A stretch of 33,012 bases of DNA, taken from Myxococcales bacterium. Its GTDB lineage: Bacteria; Myxococcota_A; Polyangia; Fen-1088. A program made the position numbers and the translations under genes. Under the pieces are notes generated by a model, which searched no databases, had not been told where the DNA came from, and saw only the letters and a list, made by a program, of their open reading frames with translations. The stretch lies in the NCBI GenBank assembly GCA_003142855.1, contig PLNW01000060.1:1-33012 (forward strand). Reading direction: 5' to 3'. Position 1 is the stretch's first letter; each line of letters begins with the position of its first letter. Shown here one piece after another: positions 16,197-24,602 of this stretch.

Positions 16197-16384
16197 TGGA
16201 GGGTCTACGCCTCGATGGTGCCATCGATGAGCGTAATCGCGCAACCGCCGATGCGGGATCCTTCATCGCTCACGCTCACCACCCGTCGGGCATCGCGGCC
16301 CATCTCTTGTCCCTGTTTGGAGCGTCGCCCGCAGACAACCCTCCCACCCGGCCCACGAAAGTGGTATCTATGAGGGGTCCATTC

Positions 16385-16457
16385 GCGCGAGTAGCTCAGT
16401 TGGTAGAGCATCGGCTTCCCAAGCCGAGGGTCGCGGGTCCGAGCCCCGTCTCGCGCT
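16385..16457 (+). tRNA. tRNA-Gly (anticodon CCC)
   Basis: A complete cloverleaf can be drawn. The acceptor stem is GCGCGAG (16385-16391) with CTCGCGC (16450-16456). The D arm GCTC/GAGC has loop AGTTGGTA. The anticodon stem TCGGC/GCCGA encloses TTCCCAA (16416-16422), giving anticodon CCC. The variable loop is GGGTC and the T arm GCGGG/CCCGT has loop TCCGAGC. The discriminator is T at 16457; the 3' CCA is not encoded. No integrase or attachment-site duplication is visible next to it. Confidence 0.95.
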
Positions 16458-16493
16458 CAAGCCTGAGGGATCGGATCGTGCTACGACTTCACC

Positions 16494-16976
16494 GTGGGAT
16501 TCCGCATCCGCGATGCCTTGCTCGAGGATCTGCCGGCCCTGGGCAACCTGGCCGGCCAGCTCGTGCGCCTGCACCACGGCTTCGATCCGGGGCGCTGGAT
16601 GCTCCCCGAGGGTGTCGAGGCCGGCTACGCGCGGTACTTCGCCAGTCAGCTCGGCAACCACGGCACCATCATCTTGCTGGCCGAGGACGAAGACAGCCAC
16701 GAGATGGTGGGCTACGCCTACGCCAGCCTGGAAGAGCGCAACTGGGCCGAGCTGCGCGATGACTGCGGTCGGCTACACGACGTCTTCGTGGCCGAGCGCG
16801 CTCGCCGCCAAGGCCTGGCCACCGCCATGCTACGCGAGTGCCTCAACCGCCTGACCGCACTCGGCGCCCCCTTCGCGGTTGCCTCGGCTGCGTGGCAGAA
16901 CGAAACTTCGCATGCCCTCATCCGCTCGCTGGGCTTCAGGCCGACCGTACTCGAGATGGCGAAGGATCTGAAGTAG
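16494..16976 (+). CDS. GNAT family N-acetyltransferase
   Basis: A 160-residue predicted acetyl-CoA-dependent acetyltransferase. The acetyl-CoA binding motif is seen as VFVAERARRQGLATAMLREC (about 99-118), with the RRQGLA core, and the C-terminal strand-helix NETSHALIRSLGFRPT is typical of the fold. The N-terminus IRDALLEDLPALGNLAGQLV also fits. The substrate is unknown. The start is GTG at 16494, just after the tRNA gene, and has no strong ribosome site. The stop is convergent with the HicB gene, about 27 bases apart. Confidence 0.88.
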   Translation: MGFRIRDALLEDLPALGNLAGQLVRLHHGFDPGRWMLPEGVEAGYARYFASQLGNHGTIILLAEDEDSHEMVGYAYASLEERNWAELRDDCGRLHDVFVAERARRQGLATAMLRECLNRLTALGAPFAVASAAWQNETSHALIRSLGFRPTVLEMAKDLK

Positions 16977-17003
16977 CCGGTTAGCGCCGTACGGGCGGCA
17001 CGG

Positions 17004-17219
17004 TCAAACTGCGAGGATGTTGATATCCACAACCTCGTAGTTCTGAGGCAGGTTCCAGCCCTCCTGGTCCTTGGTTTCAAGGCAAAGCTCGATGGCCTCG
17101 CGGATGTTGGCCAAGGCCTCGTCGTGGCTCTTGCCTTGGCTGATGCATCCAGGAATGAGCGGGCATTCCGCCACAATCCAGCCGTCTTCGCCAGGTTTCA
17201 ACACCACTGGGAGCTTCAT
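17004..17219 (-). CDS. HicB-like antitoxin (apparently orphan)
   Basis: A 71-residue protein of the short HicB type. The partial RNase H-like fold is indicated by KLPVVLKPGEDGWIVAECP, then IPGCISQGKSHDEALANIREAIELCLE. The usual partner is the HicA mRNA interferase. No HicA-like frame is seen between this gene and its neighbours on either strand, and the upstream 150 bases contain no recognisable toxin. It is therefore a solitary HicB-like gene, either a cross-acting antitoxin, a remnant or a regulator. Start ATG 17219 is preferred to TTG 17225. A direct repeat GTTACGTTAC lies just upstream. Confidence 0.85.
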   Translation of the reverse strand: MKLPVVLKPGEDGWIVAECPLIPGCISQGKSHDEALANIREAIELCLETKDQEGWNLPQNYEVVDINILAV

Positions 17220-17369
17220 GCACAAAGGTTACGTTACCTACGTTCGCAATGCCAGTGGCACGCGGAAACACCTCACCACCGTCCAGAGTTCATCGGGGTC
17301 GGTTTGCAGCAGCGTCACCGGCCGGCCCGCGCTAGCGCAAATGCGGGAAGCTCAGGTCTTGGAACCGCT

Positions 17370-18785
17370 TCAGACTTCCCGCTCCGGGATCAGTTCGTAG
17401 GCGACTGCGGCCAGCACCATCACGAACAGACCCGCGAGAAAGACCAGCGGGCTGCCGGGCAAGATGGGATCGAGAAAGGGCGCGCTGGCGAAACCGGCGG
17501 ACAAGGCCAAGCCTGAAGCGGCGGCGGCCAGGCCCACAATCACGCAGGCCGCGGTGATTAGCGACCGAAGCAGCCGACCAGCGGGCGCGGGGCTGGTGGG
17601 CGCGGACGCGTCGCCCGTTTGTGCGCGACAAACCTTGATCAGGAACAGGAAGACAAGGGCAGCCGCGGCTGCTACCCCGACCAGCACTGACCATTCGATC
17701 GACGTCGGGTGATACGCGCCGGCTGGCCAGGGCAGCCCCAGACCGTGCGTCTGCCAGGCCACCAACACGAGGAAGCGCTCAAGAAACACGGCCGCGCACA
17801 AGAGCAACGCCGTGGCCGCCGCAACAATGATGGAGACCTTCTTCCGCCACGCCATGGCCAGGCTGACTATCCCGGCCAAGAAAAGCAAACCCAGCTCCGC
17901 CCAAAAGAAACTGTTCCACGGCCCGTCAAGCAGCGCGCGCGCATAGCGATGCACGGACAGATACGGCGTGCGCAGCGCCAGAATCTCTCCCGACACCACG
18001 AAAAGAACCGTGAGGCCAGTGAACACGGCCAGCACGCGCGCCAGCAAAACGCTCGCCCGTCGGGACGCGTGCGCAGCCAGCAGCAACAGGCTGCACCCAG
18101 CCGCGCCCCCGGACACGACGAAGGTGACCACTGCAAATGCGCCTTGCCACGCCGGACGTCCTGCCCTCACGCCGAACACAATGCCGAGAATGACAAAACC
18201 ACCCAACAGCGCAGGCAAAAGCGCGAGCGACAGCCAGAAGTCGACGCGCTCTCGACGCCGCATGGCCGACGCTGTCGCTTTCCACCCACCGGCTAACCAG
18301 CGCCACGGCCACCGCTTGGTCGTGTGCGCCCGCTCGGCCCATCCTGGCCGGCTGGCCAATGCCAAGTGGACCACAGTCGCAAAGAGCGACGCGCCTACCA
18401 CCACAGTGAACGTGCCGAAGAACGGCGAGCGCGGACGTCCGACAAGCGGCAAGCTCACCATGGCGGCCATGGGGCGGCCCAGATCAGCCATCACGCAGCC
18501 GAGCGAGGCCAGCAGGCCCGCGATCCCGAGAGGCAAGGCCATGCGGGTGACGCTTTCCATGTCCCGCCGTCGCAACACGCGCAACACGCAGGCCACGGCC
18601 AGCATGGCCAAGGCTGCGCTGGCGAAGAAGCCATCGCCCACGACATACAAGCCCCACACCACGCCGCCCGCGCCAATGGTGTGCAGGTCAGTGGCCGCGT
18701 CGCCTTGCACGGCCTGCCGAACCCAGGCGTAGCCACCGACGGTGACCAACGCCGTGAGAAACACAAGAAATCTTCGTACCTTCAC
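17370..18785 (-). CDS. NrfD/PsrC-like quinone-interacting membrane subunit
   Basis: A 471-residue integral membrane protein with roughly 10-12 predicted helices; the two C-terminal helices exceed the common 8-helix PsrC plan and are closer in size to QrcD/ActC. Family marks include HTIGAGGVVWGLYVV near the N-terminus, VMADLGRPM (about 98-106) and the WNSFFWAELGLLF helix. It should exchange electrons with membrane quinones and pass them to or from the Fe-S subunit. The GTG at 18785 overlaps the stop of the ferredoxin gene (GTGA), showing translational coupling. It is the last gene of the four-gene operon. Confidence 0.88.
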   Translation of the reverse strand: MKVRRFLVFLTALVTVGGYAWVRQAVQGDAATDLHTIGAGGVVWGLYVVGDGFFASAALAMLAVACVLRVLRRRDMESVTRMALPLGIAGLLASLGCVMADLGRPMAAMVSLPLVGRPRSPFFGTFTVVVGASLFATVVHLALASRPGWAERAHTTKRWPWRWLAGGWKATASAMRRRERVDFWLSLALLPALLGGFVILGIVFGVRAGRPAWQGAFAVVTFVVSGGAAGCSLLLLAAHASRRASVLLARVLAVFTGLTVLFVVSGEILALRTPYLSVHRYARALLDGPWNSFFWAELGLLFLAGIVSLAMAWRKKVSIIVAAATALLLCAAVFLERFLVLVAWQTHGLGLPWPAGAYHPTSIEWSVLVGVAAAAALVFLFLIKVCRAQTGDASAPTSPAPAGRLLRSLITAACVIVGLAAAASGLALSAGFASAPFLDPILPGSPLVFLAGLFVMVLAAVAYELIPEREV

Positions 18786-19606
18786 TTGTACTCCCGCAAG
18801 TAGATGACCTTGGGCCGCGTGCCGGCGTCGGGAAGCAGTCGCATGGCGCGCGGGCTTGCCGCCAAACGCGCCACCTCGGACGCGGGATCAGCCAGATCGC
18901 CGAATGTGATGGCCTGGGTGGGACAGGACTGGGCGCAAGCCGGCAGCCGACGCAAGGCTTCGTCGATGAGCGGTTCCTCGTCGAGGCGCGCGCGCTCGAG
19001 CGCGGCGCGAATGCGGTGGTGGCACAGGGTGCACTTTTCCACTACGCCGCGGGGCCGCGGAGCTACGTCGGGATTGAGACTGCTCAAGTCATCGCCTGGC
19101 CAAACTGGCTTGCTCCAATTGAAATAGCGACGCGAATAGGGACAGGCCACAATGCAATAGCGACAACCGATGCAGCGTTCCCAAATCTGCGCCGTAATGC
19201 CCTGGTCGGTCTGGTAGGTCGCGCCCACGGGGCAGACCTTCACGCACGGCGGGTCCTCGCAGTGCATGCAGGGAATGGGTGTGGCCGCCAAACTTCCGGA
19301 CGCGGGCGGCAGAAAATCCATCCAATGGATCGGGCGCGTGCGGGCCGCGGCTTTCGCGCCGGCGGGCGCCACGTTGTTCTCCTGCTGGCAAGCCACCACG
19401 CACCCGGCACAGCGGGCGCAGCGGTCGAGATCGATCACCAGACCCCACTTGCGGCGAGGTTCACTGGGCGCGGAACCAGGTGGCGCGCTCGGTCCGGCCA
19501 CGGCTCGCGCGCAACCGACCATGGCGCCCGCGGCTGAGGCGGCCAGCGCCGCCAGAAGCTTGCGTCGCGAGTCGCGCGCGTCGTCGTCGAATGGGTCGCG
19601 CTTCAT
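18782..19606 (-). CDS. Four-cluster ferredoxin-like electron transfer subunit with Tat signal
   Basis: A 274-residue iron-sulfur protein of the DmsB/PsrB/QrcC class. Sixteen cysteines fall into four groups: 63/66/69/73, 113/116/121/125, 145/148/151/155 and 192/195/224/228, enough for four cubane clusters. The N-terminus has a twin-arginine motif SRRKLLA followed by a hydrophobic stretch and a Gly-Cys, so it is probably exported folded to the periplasmic side, possibly lipid-anchored. The start at 19606 overlaps the stop of the upstream oxidoreductase gene (ATGA). It should connect the molybdopterin-family subunit to the NrfD-like membrane subunit. Confidence 0.93.
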   Translation of the reverse strand: MKRDPFDDDARDSRRKLLAALAASAAGAMVGCARAVAGPSAPPGSAPSEPRRKWGLVIDLDRCARCAGCVVACQQENNVAPAGAKAAARTRPIHWMDFLPPASGSLAATPIPCMHCEDPPCVKVCPVGATYQTDQGITAQIWERCIGCRYCIVACPYSRRYFNWSKPVWPGDDLSSLNPDVAPRPRGVVEKCTLCHHRIRAALERARLDEEPLIDEALRRLPACAQSCPTQAITFGDLADPASEVARLAASPRAMRLLPDAGTRPKVIYLREYK

Positions 19607-21843
19607 GAAATCTTCTTCACGCGCACGCGCGTGCCTTGCCAGGCCAGCACACCTGACCAGCGGTCTTCGTCGGGCACAACCAGATCGGCAACTCCGCCGC
19701 TGCCCAAGGCCATCGCCACCGCGCCCACGTGGACACCGTCGCTCACCTGCGCGATGGCTGGGCACGAGCCAAGCGAAGATTGAACCAGCACCTGGTCACC
19801 CTCGGCCACACCGAGCCGCGCAGCATCGGCAGGATTGATCTCCGCGCGCAGCAGCCAAGGATTGCCCGACACCAGCGGCAGTTCACTTAACCAGGAGAGG
19901 AAGCGCCCGCCATTTTCGACAAACTGCACCGGCCGGTAGGGTACCAGGTGCAAGGGGAAGCGCAGCGGATCGCCGGAGAATCTGGGCGGCTCCCACGCAG
20001 GCAGGCCTTGGCACGGCCAGGCCCGTGCGGCCTTCGCGCTGTCGGCGGCTCCTGCCATGCGCGCCGCGATCGCTTGAGAACAGATCTCGAACTTGCGCGA
20101 GAGGCGCGCAGGCAAGTCGGTCTTGGGCTCGTCCCAACGACCGCCCTTCTCTTTCATGTCAGCCAAGCTCCCTGCCGGCAGCGACTTGGCCAAGGCGTCT
20201 GAATAACTCTTCCAAGGCAGCGAGCGGCCGACTGATCCGCCCAGCCCGGCGGCTATTGCGATGATGACATCGCCAGCCTGTCGCGTGTCTTGCAAGGGCA
20301 CCACCACGGGCTGCCTCAGACCCACCACCCACTCGCCTGCCGGCGGAGCGCACCTGACCACGTCCAAGGTTTCGAGGGGCAAGGACTCGGGCAGCACCAA
20401 GTCCGCCTGCTGTGCGCTTTCGTCGAGCCACGAACTAACTCTCACCAGGAGGGGCACCTGGTTCAGGGCCGCATGCCATGCCTTCCGTCCTGGCAACGCG
20501 GCCAGGGCATCCGCGCCGAGAAAAAACAGGGCCTCGACCGGATAAGGCTCGGAACGGGTGATGGCCGCAGGAACGGCTTGCACGCGGCTGCGCCCGAGCG
20601 GACAAGCCGCCGTCCCTGCGCCGTCGACGCGCGGGGCCGCAGTGCCGGCGGCCGCGACTGCATCGACCGCGGGCGCTTCCCAGTGCGGAACTGCAAACTC
20701 TTGCGCTCCTGCGATTCCGCCTCCGTCCGAATTTCCGAGCAGCACATTGAGTGCCGCGATGGCCATGCCCGTGGCCAACCCATTGCTGGCCGCAGTCGCG
20801 CCTCCGTCGCTGGCCACCACCACCCGGCGCTGTTGGGCAAGCGCGTGGGCCAGCCGATCGACAGTGGCTGCGGCAATGCCCGTCACTTCCTGCGTCTGCT
20901 CCGGTGCGTAGGCCGCCCGGATCAACGCCTCGAATCCCGGCTGCTCGACACCGGCCTGGTCCCGCCACGCGGAAAAGCCCGAGACCGTATCGCGCAGAAA
21001 GTCCCTGTCGACCAGTCCATCGCGGACCAGCACATGGGCCAGCGAGAGCGCCAGCGCCCCGTAGCCCCCTGGCGCAATCGGGATCCATTCATCGAAACGG
21101 CAGCCCGGCCGGCGCGGCGACACGCAGATCACGCGCGGGCGATGCACGCTGGCCGCAGCGAGAAACTGCATGGCCTGGTCAGAGGATTCGAGCAGGTCCG
21201 TGCCCATGGCCAGCACCAGGCGCCCCCGGATCCAATCGTGTGCCGGCAGACCGTAGCGGCCCTGCGTGTACAGGGTGGCCAACTTGACGCCGGCGGCGCG
21301 AGCCGATCCCATTCCGATGTGGTTGGGGCTGCCGAATGCCAAGAGAAAACGCGTCCACAGGTCGTAGGTGAAACTGGCCGTGTCGCCGTCGATCAACACC
21401 AGGCGTTCGGGATGGCCGGCGGCGCGCAACTTGCCCAGCTTCGCCACGATTTCGCCGATGGCTTCGTCCCAGGAGATCGGCTTCCATTTGCCCTCGCCGC
21501 GTTCACCCCCCCGTCGCAGGGGTGAACGCATACGCTCCGGGTGATAGAGCGCCTGCAGGGCGGCCTGGCCGCGGCTGCACAGGCCGCCGCGGTTCACCGG
21601 GTGCTCCGGGTTGCCTTCGATCTTGACCGCCCTGCCCTCCACCACGCGCACCTTGATCCCGCAGCCGGCGTCGCACAGGACGCAGGTGGAAAGCACCCAG
21701 CGCTCTTCGCCGGCGCGCGCGCGGTCCCCTGGCACGGACGGCTTGTCGATGCGATAGGGATCCTTGTCCGGGCGACAGCCCAAAGCCGCGGCGCCCACCA
21801 GCGCGGCGCCACTCAGAAGTTCACGTCGGCCGAATCGACTCAT
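19603..21843 (-). CDS. Molybdopterin-oxidoreductase-family catalytic-type subunit (QrcB/ActB-like)
   Basis: A 746-residue protein of the DMSO-reductase superfamily. A twin-arginine signal FGRRELLSGA opens it, with a possible lipobox ending at Cys23. Cys54, Cys57, Cys61 and Cys89 form the N-terminal 4Fe-4S site. The C-terminal domain has the aspartate-decarboxylase-like barrel (GNPWLLRAEINPADAARLGV). At the position where Mo-binding relatives carry a Cys or SeCys ligand the sequence reads GMGSARAAG (about 177-185), with Ser/Ala and no Cys. Loss of the Mo ligand is a trait of QrcB and ActB, which act as electron conduits rather than Mo enzymes. Whether a pterin is bound here is not known. It starts 3 bases after the cytochrome gene stop. 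Confidence 0.88.
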   Translation of the reverse strand: MSRFGRRELLSGAALVGAAALGCRPDKDPYRIDKPSVPGDRARAGEERWVLSTCVLCDAGCGIKVRVVEGRAVKIEGNPEHPVNRGGLCSRGQAALQALYHPERMRSPLRRGGERGEGKWKPISWDEAIGEIVAKLGKLRAAGHPERLVLIDGDTASFTYDLWTRFLLAFGSPNHIGMGSARAAGVKLATLYTQGRYGLPAHDWIRGRLVLAMGTDLLESSDQAMQFLAAASVHRPRVICVSPRRPGCRFDEWIPIAPGGYGALALSLAHVLVRDGLVDRDFLRDTVSGFSAWRDQAGVEQPGFEALIRAAYAPEQTQEVTGIAAATVDRLAHALAQQRRVVVASDGGATAASNGLATGMAIAALNVLLGNSDGGGIAGAQEFAVPHWEAPAVDAVAAAGTAAPRVDGAGTAACPLGRSRVQAVPAAITRSEPYPVEALFFLGADALAALPGRKAWHAALNQVPLLVRVSSWLDESAQQADLVLPESLPLETLDVVRCAPPAGEWVVGLRQPVVVPLQDTRQAGDVIIAIAAGLGGSVGRSLPWKSYSDALAKSLPAGSLADMKEKGGRWDEPKTDLPARLSRKFEICSQAIAARMAGAADSAKAARAWPCQGLPAWEPPRFSGDPLRFPLHLVPYRPVQFVENGGRFLSWLSELPLVSGNPWLLRAEINPADAARLGVAEGDQVLVQSSLGSCPAIAQVSDGVHVGAVAMALGSGGVADLVVPDEDRWSGVLAWQGTRVRVKKIS

Positions 21844-21846
21844 GCA

Positions 21847-22371
21847 TCACTTGTGGCAGGCCAGGCAGTCCAAGCTGGCGTGTTTGGCGCGGTGGCAGGC
21901 GACGCACGCATCCATGTCCTGGTGCACGTCGGGCTCGGTCAGCGCGCGATCCATCGTGCGCATGTCGCGATGACAATCCTCGCACTTCATGTGGGCCAGG
22001 GTCACGTGCGCCGCGTGCGAAAAGTACACGTGCCCGGCCAAGCGGTTGCGCCGCACCCACGAGACTTCTTGCCGGTGGGCCGCCAGGGCGCGCACCTCGG
22101 GCTCGGTGGGCTCCTGACCCTGCGGCGTCTTGTGGCAGTCCATGCAATCAGCCAGGGTGGGAAACGACGCCATGGCCTCGCCCTCCACGCCCTGGTGGCA
22201 GGCTCGGCACTTCATATCCTTTTCCACATGGCGCTTGTGGCTCATGGGCAGAGGCGGTCGCGTTGTCACGGCCGGCCCACGGCGCGCGACCGCCACGCCG
22301 CCGAACAGAGCGACGGCGGCGACGACCAGGACGGATCTTCGACGAGCGGATGACACGGCGGACGTCCGCAC
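21847..22371 (-). CDS. Pentaheme c-type cytochrome
   Basis: A secreted or membrane-anchored cytochrome of about 174 residues. Five CxxCH heme motifs are at about 55-59, 76-80, 130-134, 156-160 and 169-173, with extra His residues (SHKRH, FSHAAH) that could be distal ligands as in cytochrome c3/c7-like folds. An N-terminal basic and hydrophobic segment (ARRRSVLVVAAVALFGG) is a signal or anchor. The start is uncertain: GTG at 22371, 22356 and 22407 are all possible with weak ribosome sites. It is the first gene of the operon and corresponds to ActA/QrcA, the subunit that exchanges electrons with soluble carriers. Five hemes equal ActA; QrcA is usually hexaheme. Confidence 0.9.
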   Translation of the reverse strand: MRTSAVSSARRRSVLVVAAVALFGGVAVARRGPAVTTRPPLPMSHKRHVEKDMKCRACHQGVEGEAMASFPTLADCMDCHKTPQGQEPTEPEVRALAAHRQEVSWVRRNRLAGHVYFSHAAHVTLAHMKCEDCHRDMRTMDRALTEPDVHQDMDACVACHRAKHASLDCLACHK

Positions 22372-22407
22372 TTTACAACGTCGGCGGCCGATTGGGTGGC
22401 CCAGCAC

Positions 22408-22510
22408 GTCTGAACTGACATTCAGGAGACCGAATAATTCAGATTGACAGCCAAATGGTCATTCGACACACTGAATGGAAGTTCGCCCGTGCGAGCCAAA
22501 GGCAGCAACC
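22408..22510. promoter_or_regulatory. Divergent promoter/operator region between cytochrome operon and efflux operon
   Basis: This short AT-richer stretch separates divergent operons. It holds several small palindromes: CTGACATTCAG (22415-22425, arms CTGA/TCAG), GAATAATTC (arms GAAT/ATTC), AATGGTCATT (arms AATG/CATT), and CATTCAG (22419-22425) paired with CTGAATG (22471-22477). Such arms are plausible TetR half-sites. No -10/-35 pair can be assigned with confidence. Confidence 0.45.
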
Positions 22511-23149
22511 ATGAAGGCACCCCAAAGACGTGAACGAGAGATCGCGCGAACCCGCGAGGACATCGTGGACGCGGCCAGCCGGGCCTTTGTGGAGATCGGC
22601 GTGCACGACGCCACCATGCAGGACATCGCGGCCGAGGCTGGCTACACCGCGGCCTCGCTCTACACCTACTTTCGCAGCAAGCAGGAAATCGTTGAAGCCG
22701 TGCTGGATCAACTCACGGCGGAGTTCCTGCAGGTGTTCGAGCAGCCGTTGCCCAGCAATCTGACCTTCCCGCAGCGCTTCGAGATCTTGTTGGTGCGACA
22801 GCTTGAGCTGGTCGAAAAGCGGCGCGCGTTGATGCTCACCTTTCACTCGGCGGAGGCCGAGAGCGGCCACTGCCCGGGCGACAGCCACGGTCAATCCTTT
22901 CACGAAAACTTCGAGCGTCGCATTCTCGGCCTGGCTGACTGGATGAGAAAGAACGCCAAGCCCGAGGAGCTTGGCGGTCACGATCCGGAGCTGGTGGCGC
23001 GCCTACTGGTCGGCATGGTGTTCGGACTGCTGCACGGCTGGGTGGCCAGGGCGGAACAGGGGAATCTGGCCGACCGCGCGCCCCTGGTGCGCGATTTCTT
23101 CTTCCACGGCGTGTCGGGAAATTCCAAAGCGGGAGCCAAGAGAAAATGA
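22511..23149 (+). CDS. TetR/AcrR family transcriptional regulator
   Basis: A 212-residue one-component repressor. The N-terminal DNA-binding domain is clear (about residues 10-56): TREDIVDAASRAFVEIGVHDA, then MQDIAAEAGYTAASLYTYFRSKQEIVEAV, the classic helix-turn-helix with the YxYFxSK signature. The C-terminal ligand-binding domain is unremarkable in sequence. The ATG at 22511 has AAAGG about 8 bases upstream and is preferred to ATG 22475. The stop overlaps the start of the TolC-family gene (ATGA), so it is the first gene of the efflux operon it probably represses. Because its upstream region is shared with the cytochrome operon it may affect that too. Confidence 0.92.
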   Translation: MKAPQRREREIARTREDIVDAASRAFVEIGVHDATMQDIAAEAGYTAASLYTYFRSKQEIVEAVLDQLTAEFLQVFEQPLPSNLTFPQRFEILLVRQLELVEKRRALMLTFHSAEAESGHCPGDSHGQSFHENFERRILGLADWMRKNAKPEELGGHDPELVARLLVGMVFGLLHGWVARAEQGNLADRAPLVRDFFFHGVSGNSKAGAKRK

Positions 23150-24558
23150 GTGCCACCAAGATCACCTTCACACTGTTGGCGCTGTCTCTGTTGGCAGTCG
23201 GGACTGCGGCTGCTGAACCCATGACCCTGGCCAAGTGTATTGACGTAGCCTTGCAAGGCAATCCGGACATCACCAGCGCCAACCTGGAAGTGGACGCGAC
23301 CACGGCCCAAAGCAAGAGCGCGCGCGGCGCATTCGGGCCAAGGCTGCACCTCGATGCTGGAATCCAGAGATGGGACAGCCCGCTGAGCGCAAATTTTGCG
23401 GACATGCTCATTCCGGTCGTCAACGTGGGTCTCCAGAACAAGAATGGCCTTACCCCGATCGACAAGAGCGATCTTACCGGCCCTCTCGCCGCCCTCGCTC
23501 AGCCGATCGAACTCCGCGCGCAAACGACCTGGTCCGCTTCTGTCACGCTCGCGCAGCCGATCGCCTCGCTGTGGACCATCAATGAAGGCTATGCCCTGCG
23601 CAAGATGGGAGTGGACCTGGCCGGGCTGCAGCGCAAGGCCACCCGCCGTGACGTCGCCTTCCAGGTGACCGAGGCCTACTACCGCGTTCTGCAGGCCATG
23701 CGCCTGGTCGATGTCGCGCAAAAGTCGGTCGAGAACATCGATGCCCAGGTCAAGCGCGCACAATCTTTCTACCGAGCAGGAACCGTGGGCCGCAACGACG
23801 TGCTCCGCGCTGAACTCGGCCTAGCCGCGGCCCAGCAGCGCCTGATCCAGGCCAACGGCGCCGTGGTGCTGGCGCGTGGCCGCCTGGCGACGCTGATGGG
23901 CCTCGCGCCCGACGCGGCCATCGAGCCGGCGGATTCGATCGCGGACGTGACCGTCGGGCCCGTGATTCCCGCCGCGCAAGCGGAAGATCGCGCCGTGGCC
24001 GAACGACTGGAGATGAAGGAAATCTTGGCGCAGACCGAGCAGGCCCGCGCAGCCGAGCGCCTGGCCAAGTCGAAGATGCTGCCCCAGGTGAACGCTGTGG
24101 CGAACTACACGCACTCGTCACCGGCGACCATGTTTGCCCCCAAGCAGGACATCTGGTTCATCGGCGCCACCGCGTCCTGGGACATTTGGGAAGGCGGCGG
24201 CACCTACTATGGGATCGACGAAGCCAAGGCGCGCCTGGCCCAGGCCCTGGCCGCCCGGCGCAAGGCCGAGAATGCCATCCGCCTGGAAACGCGCAGCGCC
24301 CACGTCAACGTGACCACAGCGGCTGAGGCCCTGGCGGTCGCCCGCCACGCCGTCGAACAGGCCGAAGAAAACTTCCGCATCGAACAGAAACGCTACGAAA
24401 GCACGGACAACACTTCGTTCGACGTGCTCGACGCGGAAAACCAGCTCACCACCGCGCGCGGCCAGCTGCAGGCCGCCAGCTACGACTACCTCATCGCCCA
24501 GTCCAACCTGTCCCGTGCCATCGGCCAGCAAAACCCTGTCGAAGGCCGCGCCCTATGA
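23146..24558 (+). CDS. TolC-family outer membrane efflux protein
   Basis: A 470-residue outer-membrane channel. The signal peptide is MSATKITFTLLALSLLAVG followed by TAAAEP, cleaved near residue 23-24. Two OEP repeats are visible, each with long Ala/Gln-rich helices: the first about 40-230 (EAYYRVLQAMRLVDVAQKSV, RAELGLAAAQQRL) and the second about 240-455 (HAVEQAEENFRIEQKRY, DVLDAENQLTTARGQL). It would form the trimeric exit duct of the RND pump encoded downstream. The start overlaps the TetR gene stop, and its stop overlaps the earliest possible start of the adaptor gene. Confidence 0.93.
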   Translation: MSATKITFTLLALSLLAVGTAAAEPMTLAKCIDVALQGNPDITSANLEVDATTAQSKSARGAFGPRLHLDAGIQRWDSPLSANFADMLIPVVNVGLQNKNGLTPIDKSDLTGPLAALAQPIELRAQTTWSASVTLAQPIASLWTINEGYALRKMGVDLAGLQRKATRRDVAFQVTEAYYRVLQAMRLVDVAQKSVENIDAQVKRAQSFYRAGTVGRNDVLRAELGLAAAQQRLIQANGAVVLARGRLATLMGLAPDAAIEPADSIADVTVGPVIPAAQAEDRAVAERLEMKEILAQTEQARAAERLAKSKMLPQVNAVANYTHSSPATMFAPKQDIWFIGATASWDIWEGGGTYYGIDEAKARLAQALAARRKAENAIRLETRSAHVNVTTAAEALAVARHAVEQAEENFRIEQKRYESTDNTSFDVLDAENQLTTARGQLQAASYDYLIAQSNLSRAIGQQNPVEGRAL

Positions 24559-24602
24559 CTCGCACAGTTTCCCTTGGCCCCACCCCGCAACCGAGGTTTC
24601 TC

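Noticed and set aside
16205..16411. 68-residue minus-strand frame upstream of and into the tRNA gene
   Set aside because: Overlaps the tRNA and has no ribosome site or family pattern, although its C-terminal part looks protein-like.
16385..16457. tRNA-Gly as an integration site for an island
   Set aside because: No integrase gene nearby and no visible repeat of the tRNA 3' end elsewhere in the window.
17220..17369. Search for a HicA toxin next to HicB
   Set aside because: Neither strand contains the HicA GSH-type segment or a suitable frame of 55-85 codons with a start.
20290..21525. 411-residue plus-strand open frame opposite the molybdopterin-family gene
   Set aside because: Shadow of a well-supported coding sequence with Fe-S cysteines and Tat signal on the other strand.
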